DNA of 64,000 nt from Nectonema munidae (lineage: Eukaryota; Nematomorpha; Nectonematoida; Nectonematidae). The number at the start of each line of letters is the position of its first letter. Positions within the stretch are counted from its first letter, which is position 1. The stretch lies in contig JAUIRK010000121.1 in assembly GCA_030549495.1 (NCBI GenBank), positions 62,001 through 126,000 of the forward strand, in the 5' to 3' direction. The notes beneath the pieces are model-generated. The model did no database searches. It saw only the letters and a list, made by a program, of their open reading frames with translations, and was not told the origin of the DNA. Below are positions 1 to 11,211 of this stretch, piece by piece. The translations under genes were made by a program, and so were the position numbers.

Positions 1-775
1 TTTATGGTAAGCCCAAGATGAAATACTTGACTTTATATCTCTGCCGAATTATATTATTTTTACTTTGATATTTCGTCAAAAAAGCTACTTCTTAATATGA
101 TAAAAGTTAAATTTTTATAAAATTTTTCACTAATAAATATTTATAATATGAAATTTTATTTATTATTATATAGTTATAAAATTTAAAATAATATAATTTA
201 TTAAAAAAACTCACCATAAATTTATAAATTTTAATTTAGATGTTCAAATAATGAAATATTATGTTTTAAATTTGGCAAATTTATTATTTATTTCACAATA
301 TATTTGTTTTCGGATATTTGGAGAAAAATAGCAAACAACATGGCTATATTATATACTTTTTGTTGTCTCCTTTAGTGTTGCCACGTCCTATGGATTTTCA
401 TATTTATTTGAAAGTCATTGTTTGATGGGGGGATATACATGGAATCCCGAAAGATTGAAAAAATGAATGCATACATTACATCATCCTCACATCAGCACAA
501 ATACCAACAACCAACGCAACACCCATGCTTTGCTATTTTGGCCTGCGCTGTAGTAACATAAAGCACGTCGTATACATTACACGCTTTCAAAAACATCAAG
601 CGAGTATGAGAACATATAAAATTCAAGTACAATTTTTATAACGATAATTCATTGGTTCAAAATAACCTATGAATAAAAATAAAGAAAGTTAATACTCAAT
701 TTTCATTGGTTGAAAAATTGTTTCGTTTTATCGTATTATTATTGTGTATGTGCTTTCATTATTTAAATTGTTACC
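1..775. other. AT-rich upstream spacer of the ankyrin gene
   Basis: No coding frame or recognisable element is visible. The stretch just before the ankyrin start is AT-rich and presumably holds the promoter and 5' leader, but I cannot point to a convincing TATA box or initiator. The GC content rises somewhat around 480-600. Confidence 0.4.
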
Positions 776-1930
776 ATGGAAAATTACCACACTAAAACCA
801 CAACCAACTACTTACGACGCTTACCAACAACTATTTCAAATTACATAAACACAAAAAATTCAGACAAAATGGAGTCACCATCTAAATTTAATTTATTTAA
901 GAAAGTTTTCACTAATTCCATTAAAAATAAACCTACATTCAATTTAAGTAAAATAGAAGAACAGTGGAATAAACAAAAAATAATAAAACTTTTAGGAAAG
1001 TATGATAGTAACCAAACAGAAAGTTCGTTAGTAATTAAAAATTTTCAAAGCGTTATAATGTTTTTTCTTTCGAGTTGGAAGAAATTTAAAAGACTAAATG
1101 ACAAAAAAAATAGAAATAGATGTTTTAAGGAAATGATATTAATATATATATTTTTGCAAATGACGTCAAAATATCATTTTAAGAATCAAACCAAAATATT
1201 GAAAACAAACATTTCAAAAAGAATTGAAGATTTAAGAAAGCGATTTGCTAAGAAGGAAGTTATGGAAGAAAAGTTGAGCTTAGAGTTGAAAGAGAGATTT
1301 AGACAGGCTTTGGAATCGAATGACGTGCAAGAAGTGAAAACATGTTTGAAGTTGGGGACGGACATAAACTCCAAATACTCGGATTATAGAAATTGCAGCC
1401 CTATCCACTTTGCAGTAGCCACAGGCAACTTGGAAATGGTTCGATTTCTGATCAAGAATGGAGCTAATGTGAATGCTCTCGACAATTCACTCATGACGCC
1501 CTTGCACTACGCCGCAATAAAGAGAAACATAAAAATAGTGAAATTGCTAGTCAGAGAGAAAGCCAATGTTTACACGAGAGATCACACTGGAAACTTGGCT
1601 TGTACATTTTGCCTAAATGATCGAGAAATAATTAATTACCTGCATGCACATATGTTAAATGAGTACGATCAACACTTGGGTATAAATATAAAACAGTTGG
1701 TTAAATATAAGGAAGGGAGTGAAAAGTGGTCAAACTTAAGAAAAAAGTTAGAAGTATTGGGAAAATTTTTACAGTATACTGAGAGAAAACTTAAAAACTG
1801 GGAATTTGAAAGGAAGTTTTATAACAAAGTAAAATTAGCAGATGCCATAGTGAAAGACCTGACTCAAGCAGTATATATGCCAATCAAAGAGTATTTAGAT
1901 TTTTTTTTAATATATATGCATTTTCAATAA
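776..1930 (+). CDS. Ankyrin-repeat protein, 384 aa, apparently single exon
   Basis: The frame is uninterrupted for 384 codons and begins at an ATG in good context (ttaccATGG). Residues 1-170 are lysine-rich with no domain I recognise. Ankyrin repeats follow: a degenerate one at about 173-203, two good ones at about 207-237 and 240-270 (SPIHFAVATGNLEMVRFLIK, then TPLHYAAIKRNIKIVKLLV), and a weak fourth at about 272-292. Residues 300-384 are predicted by eye to be mostly helical and charged. Ankyrin repeats bind proteins, so an adaptor or scaffold role is likely, but the partner cannot be read from sequence. No signal peptide is seen. A GT at 1871 (gcaGTATAT) could be a splice donor, which would make the last 20 or so codons intronic. 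The codon content in the repeat region is more GC-rich than its surroundings, consistent with selection. An intronless form could mean a retrocopy or a recent lineage-specific gene. It is the only convincing host protein gene in the window. Confidence 0.8.
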   Translation: MENYHTKTTTNYLRRLPTTISNYINTKNSDKMESPSKFNLFKKVFTNSIKNKPTFNLSKIEEQWNKQKIIKLLGKYDSNQTESSLVIKNFQSVIMFFLSSWKKFKRLNDKKNRNRCFKEMILIYIFLQMTSKYHFKNQTKILKTNISKRIEDLRKRFAKKEVMEEKLSLELKERFRQALESNDVQEVKTCLKLGTDINSKYSDYRNCSPIHFAVATGNLEMVRFLIKNGANVNALDNSLMTPLHYAAIKRNIKIVKLLVREKANVYTRDHTGNLACTFCLNDREIINYLHAHMLNEYDQHLGINIKQLVKYKEGSEKWSNLRKKLEVLGKFLQYTERKLKNWEFERKFYNKVKLADAIVKDLTQAVYMPIKEYLDFFLIYMHFQ

Positions 1931-1968
1931 TTATATAATACAAAAAATAATGTGATAAATATATATTT

Positions 1969-1974
1969 AATAAA
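1969..1974 (+). promoter_or_regulatory. Probable polyadenylation signal of the ankyrin gene
   Basis: A canonical AATAAA lies 39 bases after the stop codon. In DNA this AT-rich the hexamer is common by chance, so the call rests mainly on its position. Confidence 0.45.
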
Positions 1975-2037
1975 TATAATGTCCTGTAAACTTAAATTTA
2001 ATTATACGTGTTTGTTCCATATACTTATTTCCATCAC

Positions 2038-2258
2038 AAATATCGTAATAAATAGTACTGATAGTTGAGAGCAATCTTTAATTACGCCTGTTCGAACATT
2101 AGAAGAGGATTTGAAGGAAAGTACGCTGGACGTAGGACCTCTACCTCCTAACGCTAATCATGCCCACTTTCTTTCAAATCCCCTTCTTGCAAAACTCGAG
2201 CATGCGTACTTAAAGTTTACTCTTAACCAGCATTACTATTCATTATACCCAAATATTT
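2038..2258. repeat. Long inverted repeat (foldback MITE-like), about 84-90 bp arms
   Basis: The left arm (2038-2121) pairs with the right arm (2167-2258) almost to the ends, with roughly three quarters of positions matching and the inner 20 bp nearly perfect (agaagaggatttgaaggaaa against the complement of ctttctttcaaatccccttc). The unpaired middle is about 45 bp. It lies some 65 bp past the ankyrin poly(A) signal, so read-through transcripts could form a stable hairpin. No clear target-site duplication was found, so the superfamily is unassigned. Confidence 0.75.
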
Positions 2259-2557
2259 TCTCCTTTATTATTTTATATAAAGTTTTTTAACTTCAATTAA
2301 CTCCTGTTTTTGTTACTTTTATTTCATCTCATATTATGTTTTTTTTCTTTAATAAATTTCTTCTTCTTCTTCTTTCTTATTACTTACTCTATTCCTATAT
2401 TTATATGTATTGCAATTGTATCATTTTTACCATTTTTCTTTTTTCACATTATCTCTTAGTAATTATATCTCTCCTTTTCTATATTTATATATATATCACA
2501 TTTAATATTTTTCTACAATCTATAATAGTAATAAAAGTTTTATTTCTACTTTTCTTA

Positions 2558-2718
2558 GGGTCATTCACAATTGATGTCAATCAAAGAATAGAAGGGGGAG
2601 GGGTGTCGGTAGGTTAACAAATGAAGAATTTGTAAACTAAATAAATAGTCAAAAGTTGACAATAAGGGGAGGGGAGGGGGTTAAAATTAAGCAAAAAAAG
2701 TTGACCTTGAATGACCCC
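2558..2718. mobile_element. PIF/Harbinger-like MITE, 161 bp, TTA target duplication
   Basis: The termini are inverted copies: GGGTCATTCA on the left and the complement, TGAATGACCCC, on the right. The trinucleotide TTA flanks both ends (2555-2557 and 2719-2721), the 3-bp target duplication typical of PIF/Harbinger elements. The interior is non-coding and G-rich on the plus strand. Confidence 0.65.
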
Positions 2719-2721
2719 TTA

Positions 2722-4439
2722 TATATATTATATACGAACCGTATAGTTTCCGGTTTAAGAATAGGGCTATTGTGACGCTGCATCTCGTAAGAGGCGAGTA
2801 AAAGCATTTGGCCAGTTAATCAGGCCACATTGAGTGTGAGTATTCTGGCTCACATGACACCCTCGCCTTTGAGCGAATAATACCAATTTCTAGGGGGGAC
2901 CTGAGTTCCAGATTTTGTTCAACTGACTAGATAGAAAATATGCAATGTTCAACAGTTTTAGTTATAATTATTCCTACACAAGAGTTTGGGTTTGTTTAAG
3001 TTTTTTATTCGAGTAACTTACCTAAAAGAAGTAGTTGTCGATTGATTTTGAAAGAGAAGAGGTGTATCCTTTATGCTTTCATCATTTTTGACAAATAAGT
3101 TCTGGACTGACTTCAAACCTCAAGTTGAATGATTTTGTTTCTTCCAATTCACCATTTTCTTTTTAAGTTTGTTTGGATTAATGCTTTGTGAATTTTTGTT
3201 CAAAAATATAGTATTCTTTCAAATCCTAACCGATTTATAAAGGTAGCGTTTTAATATATAATTGACATTTATTTTGTTTCATTTGTACAACTCCCTGGCT
3301 TCTATAAACATAACACTAAGAGAGAATGATCCTGTCATGGATGTAAGGTTTGAAAAAAATTTACATTTTGTTTTTTTGAATTTTTCACCGAATTATTTGT
3401 TCAAATTTTTGGTATTTCTACTAAATGCAAATTAAATTCCATCAATATAAATTATTGAATTTTGCCTTTTGTGTTAAAGAAACTAACTGTTACTAGGCGA
3501 TTCTGATTAATGCTAATAAATTTAAACTTAAATAAACATTTTCTCAAGACTTTTCTTAAACAAGTTAAGATATCATATAAATATTGTTTTGAAAAAACCT
3601 GCTTATTAAGTGTAACGAATGTGAGCATATTTTATTAACACAGTAAATTAACATGTTTAGAAATAAAGTGTTTTAATTCTGAACAGATTTTGCGTCTAAA
3701 TTGTGTTTAAAATCAAAACACACTTTTCATACTGCATAAATAATGATAACAAATACTGACTATGCCATGAAACTTGCCAACCAATGGCCAAATGCGCCGT
3801 TTCAGCGTGACTGACAACATTCTCAATTTTTATGTATATAAATTTATAATTTAAAAAACTTATGTTTTTATCACTCAGCGTTGTGACACTTTGCCACGCA
3901 ACATTAGGTCGCGCGACACTTTGCCCATAAAAGTGCATTTCCATTATTTCTTAACAATGATTTTAAACGTATGAAATGAATGATAGAAAGATAAGAAAGC
4001 CATTACTTTTCAATAACTACGTAAGCAACTAACTAAAAATATAGGAATATTTTTATAAATAAATATTTTATAAAATTTCAAACAGATAAAAACCATATCT
4101 TAAAAATTTATTTTTTATTAAAAATAATTTAAAAACAATTGTTATTTAGCTACGCTCGAAACATTTGATCATTTGTGGAATATTTGTTTCAGAGTGTTGG
4201 TACGGGACAGACTAGTTTTAAATATCTTTAATAAAAAATAAATTTTGAGGTGAGTTGCAATTTTAAATCACCTTTTTTGGCAACCTTGATTGATTTTCAT
4301 CAAAAACATTACCACTTTTGAATTAACCATTCTAATTTTTGACGAAATAAAATCTAAGTTCCAGCATTCATTTTAATGCACAAAAGATAGTTTCTTGTTT
4401 TGAGTCAAGTGAAACAAGCAACCATTTTGACACACCATT
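2722..4439. other. Spacer with a GC-richer island at about 2740-2930
   Basis: The island at 2740-2930 stands out in base composition and carries an inexact inverted pair (aagaggcgag near 2790 and ctcgcctttg near 2864), but I could not assign it. Near 3886-3930 the motif gacactttgcc occurs twice about 29 bp apart. The rest is AT-rich with no coding signal. Confidence 0.35.
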
Positions 4440-6281
4440 AATTTTTCATCTTTAAAATCTGCACTAGCATCTCCTGAAGGTTGGACATCTAGTACGAATT
4501 GGCGAAAACTAAGTGTTAGAGAACATCAAAAGAGCAAGAACCATAAGTAATTTTACATAGTTTCGAGAGAGCTTGAAAGACGTCTTTTATCTAAAAAAAG
4601 AGTTGATTCTTTATTAGAAGCCAATTACCAAGCTGAAGCAGTGAAATAGTGAAATATATTAAAAGGTATAATTGATGTTGTTCTTTTTTTTTGGGGGGAA
4701 CGTGGTAAGGCATTTAGTGGATCAATACATCGGATTGGAGATCCAAACAATGGTAACTTCCTAGGTCTGTTTGGGCTGTTGTCAAGGTGGGATCTTATTC
4801 TCCAAAAACATGTACAAAAGTTAAGGAATACCAGGAAAAAAGCAAACGTCTTAAATTTCATTATCTATCACCAGAGTCCCAAAATGAATATTTGTCAGAA
4901 TGTTCTAACCTTGAAAACCAACATATTTTGTTGAAAAGAAGAGCTTCAAAATATTATGCACTTTTTGTGGATTCAATTCCAGACTCCTCGCATGTTTAGC
5001 AAAATTTTTGTCGAGGTATTTAAATTTAAAGTATGATAATTATGAGATGCAAGAACTATATCTTATGCTTTCTGATTGTAGCAGTAAGAGATGGGAAGAG
5101 ATTGCTCAAAAGAGCATGCCATTCCTTTGAGCGCTGTAGGCTGTAGAGCACTAGGATATGATAATGTTGCTAACATGGCAGGAAAGTTTAAAGGCGCTCA
5201 AGCAAAAATACAAGAGCAGAATTCAGTGGCAATCTTTTCTCCTTGTAGCTGTCATAATCTCAATTTATGTGGAAACCATGGTGGTGAGTGCTTACTAGAA
5301 GCAATCACATATTTTGGACAATATATAACTTGTTCAGCTCTAGCCCGAAACGATTGGAATTACTTAAAACACGCATAGATTGTTCTTTAAATGGCATTTC
5401 TGATACCAGGTGGGGTTTGACAGACTTCAATGTATCAAACATTTGTATTTCATTTTAATGGTATCCAGTTAGCATTGCAAGATTTGTTAGAGCTTAACCT
5501 AACAACAAAAACAAAAAATGAAACAAATGGTGTATTGGCATATCTGAAAAGTTTCATTTGTGTGCTAATGTCAGCAGTTTGGTATAAAATTTTGGCTGCA
5601 ATAGATATTTGCAACAAGGTAATTCAAGGTAGAGATGCTACTTTGAATGTAGAAGTGTCTAATATTGGAACTCTTCTTAAAGATTTAGTTATGCTACGAA
5701 GTTATTGGAAAGGAATCTGGAATGAAGCCAAAGAGGTTGTATTAAATCTTGAGATGAAAATTAAATTCTGCCATGGACGTGTATCTGTTGATCGGAAGAG
5801 AACAAGGATGCATGATTACACAAGTTCACTTGAAGCCAATATGACAGAAATGAATGACACAGATGATACTCCATACGAAGTTTATTTTAGAAAAAACAGG
5901 GTTTTCTGTTGCTGGAACTATAAGATTTAATGCTGTGAGACTGACTGAAAATTTTGATTTTCTGTAGAAATATCCCAAAATGTGTGAGATTGAGCTAAGA
6001 ATAAAGACAAATTTAGCTCATCAATAACCTTTAGAACGTGATGATAAGGAGCTTACACAAGAAATGCAACATTTACCCGTTGTGCACAAGACAAATTTTG
6101 AAAAACTAAAGCTAAAACCTTTAGAATTGCTGAATGTGCAACAGAATACAAATTGTCTAAGAGCTATTTCCAAATGTTTGTATAAGCTTGAGAATATTCT
6201 TGACACTTCCGCTACAATAGCATCTGCTGAAGGATCTTTTAGCAAGCTCAAACTTGTAAAACTTATTTTCTTACTCCAAAG
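4440..6281 (+). pseudogene. hAT transposase relic, ZMYM1-like (DUF4371 type)
   Basis: Decayed coding sequence for the hAT transposase group that includes ZMYM1-like proteins, spread over all three plus frames. In order: a block reading ERGKAFSGSIHRIGDPNNGN from 4698; the catalytic-domain start with ASKYYALFVDSIPDSSHV ending at 4996; a block with GYDNVANMAGKFKGAQAKI and then PCSCHNLNLCG (5091-5375); a helical insertion-like segment (5430-5927) with the expected WYKILAAIDICNKVIQ stretch; and the start of the C-terminal dimerisation domain (SATIASAEGSFSKLKLVK) near 6205-6260. Order and spacing match the family. The frame changes between blocks and stops separate them, so no functional protein is made. 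The dimerisation domain is cut where a miniature hAT has inserted at 6282. Neither terminal repeat of this copy was identified. Confidence 0.85.
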
Positions 6282-6671
6282 CAGGGGTCGGGAACCTATG
6301 GCTCGCTTTGATCTTCTTTTGATGACTGCATCTGGCTCTCAAATAAATTAGGTGGCCTTCAGGATAAAGGGAGGTATTGCGATAATGCATATCCTTCTTG
6401 CCAATTCTACACTCTCTTAATCGTCATCATTACGAATCACGACGACACAAATAAAACTGATGATGATGCTGACTTTGCTTATTAATAAATAACTTCGATA
6501 AAACAACCTTGTTTAAAATAAATTCAAAGTCTTATTATACTATAAAATTGTTGGTCTTCTTTTTCCATTTAATTGTAATCAGTATTTAAAAATATGTATG
6601 GCTCTCAGAGGATTAGATTTTAAAATATGTCTTTTTTGGGCTCTTTTAGTCAAAAATGTTCCCGGCCCCTG
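6282..6671. mobile_element. hAT-type MITE, 390 bp, inside the ZMYM1-like relic
   Basis: The termini are inverted copies (CAGGGGTCGGGAACCTATGG on the left; the complement of TGTTCCCGGCCCCTG on the right). The flanks ctccaaag (6274-6281) and ctctaaag (6672-6679) match at 7 of 8 positions, the 8-bp duplication expected of hAT elements. It lies in the dimerisation domain of the older transposase, so it is the younger of the two. It encodes nothing. Confidence 0.85.
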
Positions 6672-6679
6672 CTCTAAAG

Positions 6680-7342
6680 TAAGAAATTTTTGCGAGGAAA
6701 TTAATTTCGCCAAATTTGCAAAGACAATTTTTTGGGAAATTAAATTTCGCAAACTTAAATGACATAATTTAAAGTTTTTTACGACAATTTTTATAGAAAA
6801 AAATATTTGCAAAACAAAATCAAACTTTTTGGTAATAATTTTTTTAAAAAACAAATGCGAAAAAATTAATCACAATGATTTCCAAAATTTAACAGAACAA
6901 TTTTTTTGTTTCAAAAATCATTGAGTAAAGTTGTGTTTAAAAATTCTTACTGTAGATGTTATATATTTTGAATTTAATGAAGATCTATCTGGTGTTAGCA
7001 TCTCTCTTGAATACTCTTTTATTCTTTTCCCACGTCATCAATCACATTTAGGTGTTATGGAAGGAAGTTAAAATGGGGCCTGGGTATTATTTTAAATAAC
7101 TCTCACATATGAAATTATAAATCACTTCAATTAAGTAAAAAAATGAATTTTTAGGCCAAATGTCTAAAACTTTAGAAATGTAATTTCTCAAATTTTTTGA
7201 AGAATATTTTGCGAAATTTTGTTCTTATACTCTACAGCATATTTTTAAAATGTAATTGTGTTGTAAAAGGCTGATAATAATTATTCATATATTCAATGAA
7301 TTCTGTAGGTTTATATATAATTGTAGGTTTATTATTGGTAGA
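6680..7342. other. AT-rich spacer
   Basis: There are many short A- and T-runs with near-palindromic phrases such as aaatttcgcaaa, and no coding frame. It may include the degraded 3' part of the ZMYM1-like element, but I cannot show this. Confidence 0.3.
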
Positions 7343-7430
7343 GAACACTCTTCCAATGATCCTAGGTTTCAAGCGCACCTAGAAACAAACACTCTACCAA
7401 CCTTCCTAGGTTTCGAGAGAAGCGAGAAAC
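7343..7430. repeat. Two tandem 44-bp units
   Basis: Unit 1 (7343-7386) and unit 2 (7387-7430) align without gaps at 34 of 44 positions. Both carry the core TCCTAGGTTTC and end in GAAAC. The divergence implies an old duplication. Confidence 0.7.
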
Positions 7431-7468
7431 GCCCATGTGACTGGCTTGTTTTACTATATTATCTAATA

Positions 7469-7627
7469 CAGTCAAACCTGTATTAAGACACCATTCAATG
7501 GTGCCATAAAAGAGAGATCTTTGTACACAGTACATGCCTTAGTCAACGTGAAATAAGCTCAACTACGGTTAATTGCGAGAAATGAATTTCAGTTTTATAG
7601 AGGTGGTCATTATAAAAGGTTTGACTG
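7469..7627. mobile_element. Tigger/pogo-like MITE, 159 bp
   Basis: The left terminus CAGTCAAACCTGTATTAAGA is mirrored by the complement of aaaaggtttgactg at the right. TA precedes the left end and CA (a decayed TA) follows the right. The CAGTNAAACCT terminus with a TA target is typical of Tigger and related Tc1/mariner elements. Confidence 0.75.
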
Positions 7628-7701
7628 CATTATACAGAAAAATAGGTAAACATAATAATATATAATAAGTTTCGAACATTTTAATGGCTAGCTAACAAAA
7701 A

Positions 7702-7859
7702 TGGGGCGTATGTGTAAGGTTGGTTAGATATTCTGGGCTTTGATACCTCAAAGTCTTTGGTTCGATCCCGCATAAAGCCTCCTTTTTTCATAGTTCGATA
7801 CGAGCGGCCCAAGCGTGCCTTTTCGATGAAAATACTCCATGGTATTTCTGCCTTTACCT
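7702..7859 (+). mobile_element. tRNA-derived SINE, copy 1
   Basis: The 5' part resembles a tRNA and contains a perfect RNA polymerase III B box, GGTTCGATCCC, at 7759-7769. A degenerate A box lies upstream near 7715-7730. A tRNA-unrelated body follows (atagttcgata..gatgaaaa..ccatggta) and ends in cctttacct. The same body occurs at 35246-35394 and, inverted, at 40388-40536, which defines a family. Confidence 0.85.
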
Positions 7860-7927
7860 ATAAACTTAAAAAATGAGACTTTAAGGGCAGGTGCTCAAGT
7901 AGAGAAAACGGGTGAAATATAGTAATC

Positions 7928-9231
7928 TAGGGCGAACAAAAATTGACCTAATAACTCAAAAAATATTGACTTTTTTGTAAAAAAAAATTGACTATTTGGC
8001 AGAAAAAATTTACTTTTTCAAAAAAAGGTTTTTTATAACTTGCAAAAGAGAACTGAAGCCTGATAGCGTCTTTAACAGAGTTTCGGAGCCACGAAAAAAA
8101 TTTTCCGGGCCCCGGAGTTATGTTTTTTTAGCTCCGGTGGGAGTTCCAACACGCTCTTATAGTTAAGTGTATATTTTTAAAAAATTTAATAAAAAATAAC
8201 CAAAAAACAGTTATGATTAGAGAATATATGCATGTTTTACTTGAAATTAACATTTCCGCTTGCTTTCTTCTAAAAAACGTCGAGTGGTTAAATCATGCAG
8301 AGCCAGTTAGTGGAGGCGTATTTTAATTTTTACGGCTCTGGTTCCATGTAGAAAAATTCATCTATCGCAACCCTGATTTTTATTACTTTTTAAATCATTT
8401 AAGGCCTCTTTTTCTTCTATAAATAATAAAAAGAACAAAATTTAACTTAAAAACTTCAAAGTTATTGACCCTTATACTTTAAAATATTTACTTTATTTCA
8501 TAAAAAATTCACTTAAAAATTATTTTAAGCTTTTTTATTTAGAAGAATTGAAATACACAAGGAAATAATTAAATATATTAGAAGAAAAATTTCTATCTTT
8601 TGCTAGAAGCTTTTTTAACATCGAAAATGATCTTTCTACAGGACAAGTTGTAGCTTGACAATTTTGTAACTCTGCATAAGTACTGGAAGAAATGTTTAGC
8701 TTTTTCAATTCTATATCTTTAATATCGTTATTTTCAAACCTTTTATTCAAATAATTTTTAATTCCACAATCATCGTGATCAAACTTGATAGAGTAAAAAA
8801 GTTTTGATGCATCTTTTATGCTAAAAGAAGTTGACTCTACAAACTGCCCTAACTGAATATAGTTTTCTTTATGTTAAGCAGATGTTTATGTAATTTTAAA
8901 CAGCTGATGTATTCTCTTTCACCAAAATTCCATTTTTGCATTCAAAAAAATTTACAATTTCTTTTATTTTTGGTAAGTGATCGCAGTAGTAAGAAGCAGC
9001 GTTCAGCCAGCTTGCCCATCTTGTAATAATTGGAGAAAAACTTGAGCAAAAATGTTTGTAAAAAAAATTGACATAAAAAAAATTATTGACTTTTAAAAGA
9101 AAAAAAATTTACTTTATTTACCTTAAAAAATTTTAAAAATAATCGAAAATTAAGTAAATATATAATAAATAATTGTTTCTAACAAACTAAAAAACAAAAT
9201 AAAAAATTGACTTTATTGACTTTATTCGCCC
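7928..9231 (-). mobile_element. hAT element, about 1.3 kb, carrying CGGBP1-like transposase remains
   Basis: The outer termini are inverted (TAGGGCGAAC at the left, ATTCGCCC at the right). The 8-mer tagtaatc flanks both sides exactly (7920-7927 and 9232-9239). The element contains hAT transposase remnants on the minus strand. Runs of the phrase attgact lie near both ends (about 7940-8000 and 9060-9225), resembling subterminal transposase-binding repeats. A GC-rich inner stretch at 8060-8390 may be a further insertion. Confidence 0.7.
8535..9040 (-). pseudogene. hAT transposase C-terminal relic, CGGBP1-like
   Basis: The minus frame at 8535-8750 ends with a hAT dimerisation-type segment including CPVERSFSMLKKLLAKDR and IFNYFLVYFN, similar to the C-termini of CGGBP1-like hAT proteins. 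Upstream, near 8930-9040, another minus frame reads TRWASWLNAASYYCDHLPKI, the block that normally precedes that domain. The two are in different frames and most of the catalytic domain is not recognisable. It is a fragment of the transposase of the element at 7928-9231. Confidence 0.7.
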
Positions 9232-9239
9232 TAGTAATC

Positions 9240-11073
9240 ATCGATCATAGAGTCTACTGAACTATTTATCAGTAAAACTAAGAAATTTATAAGACTTATA
9301 AATTCTTGTGCCTTAGTCTTGTATCTTAATAAAATCTAAAATTTGTTAAAAGTAGAGGTAAGTTTTCATAAACGATGATAATAAAGTATGAAATTAAAAA
9401 TACTCTAAAAGCTTACTCAGAATAGATGGGGAATTATTTTCCTCAAAAATGCCGTTTTAAAAATAGACCAAAAGCCAAGCCAGCAGAAGTTCATTAAAAA
9501 CTTGCGGCACATTTGTAAACTATTGAAAGCAACACCAACGTCAAATTAAAGACTTCTTGATAAGTTCTGCTTAAAGGTATATTTGTGAGCGAAAATGAAC
9601 GATTGAAGAGCCGAGTGCTTGCCAATGCACATTTTGATTGAAAAATGCCCTTAAATGATAAAAAAAACCTTTGAAAAGATAAACAGATGATTAATTTTGA
9701 AACATCTGCAGTTTAAAAGGGTAAAAAACAAATTGCAAGGAAAAAGAACACAAAATTATTTAAAAATAAATGGAAAACGTTGAATAAATCTTTTATTTAA
9801 CAAAATACTAGCAATAATAAGATAATAATAATAATGATGAAGACTCAGCGCCATTTTATCTACAAAATTATTTAAATTTGAATGACAACTAAAAGTTCAT
9901 ACCTCAAAGGACAAAGTGGTCAAAATAACCACTGTAGATTTGCTGGAGTAAAAATACTGGTTTTCAAAAATTAATCGTCTTCTCTTTTTTTTGAACGGAT
10001 TTTCAGATAGCAGAAGCTTTTTTCACTTCACCTAGAGTGTCTAAAAGTGTTTAAAAATTCTGGAAATAAAAGAGTAAATTAAATAGAAGTCAATAAAAAG
10101 CAAAAGTTTAAATGATTCCCAATTTTTACGTACAATATACTTTTTTGAAATACACTTTCGATACGCAAACTTTTTGCATTTTCTCCAAATTTTAGGTGTT
10201 TATTTCTTCATTTTTTTGAAGAAATATTTTTTAGCTGGCTTTTTCATCCATAATCCAAAGAATTATATGAGAGTACGTGAAAAGACATATGGATGTAAAC
10301 ACAATGAAAGTAAACTGTTATAAATTAAAAAATGAAACACATGCTCAAGATGACGAATTTGACTGTTTAGACACACAATCTGTGATTTATATAAAAAAAA
10401 CACGCTATTATGAAGAAGCATTTTATTTTTGCATACACGTTTATGAATGTAAATAAAAGTCTTAAAATAACTTAATTCGGGCCGTAGCTTATAATAAGGT
10501 CTTCTAAGAATTAAACATTAAAAAGGATTTATAGTTATTTACCATTAAGCCTGGTTGGCATTGATTTTTTAAATAAAAAAATGAAAAAAGATAAGAAATG
10601 ATTGAGGCTTTTGGAAGTTCGACTAAAACGCGTATTTGACATGGTCGAATTTAAGATTTGCACGTTTACAAATTTATACGCGAAAACAGCGAATTTTAAA
10701 TGAGCATATCAGCGCCATCTTTTCTTCACATCTATTAAAAATGCGTGATATTTTTTATTCTCTCTGTTTGCATCAATATTTAATGGAAGGGGCAAGTTCT
10801 CCAACAAACGATAAATAATTGATGTGGAGTTTTTTTTTTATGTCCCTCTACTTCTATCTATCTATATAGATATGCATGCTTGTGCAATGTACATATATCG
10901 CTAGATATGATTGTTATACGGCTTCAAAATTCAATTATCAGAATCATGATACTCTCAAAACGTGGAGTATAATCATTAAATCTAAGTGCTTTTTATTGTT
11001 TAAGAAGGAAATTCACTCAGCCGCTGATTTGTACTATCCAAATTTAAAGTGCTCAGCAATTTCAAATTTGGCA
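9240..11073. other. AT-rich spacer
   Basis: No element or gene could be supported. A short TCTA run occurs near 10852-10865. Scattered short frames have no recognisable domains. Confidence 0.35.
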
Positions 11074-11077
11074 TTAA

Positions 11078-11207
11078 CCCATCTACGACCAATGTTCCTA
11101 TTTTGGAACATAAGTAATTTCATCTTCGTCTGCTTTTTTCAATGACTTTGAATATAAATCGTCTGCGTTTTTTTAGATATCGTCTGCTTTGCTTGGTCTT
11201 AAATGGG
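11078..11207. mobile_element. piggyBac-like MITE, copy 1, 130 bp
   Basis: TTAA lies at both ends (11074-11077 and 11208-11211) and the termini are CCCATCTACGACCAA and its approximate inverse ending in AAATGGG. A TTAA target with CCC ends is the piggyBac signature. The interior repeats the phrase CGTCTGC three times. The complement of this copy aligns closely with 40995-41123. Confidence 0.85.
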
Positions 11208-11211
11208 TTAA

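Noticed and set aside
2336-2617. A 93-codon hydrophobic plus frame
   Set aside because: It is low-complexity T-rich sequence that runs into the Harbinger-like MITE.
8066-8384. Possible miniature hAT from cagagtttcggagcc to cgcaaccctg inside the larger hAT
   Set aside because: The flanking 8-mers do not match and the inverted ends are weak.
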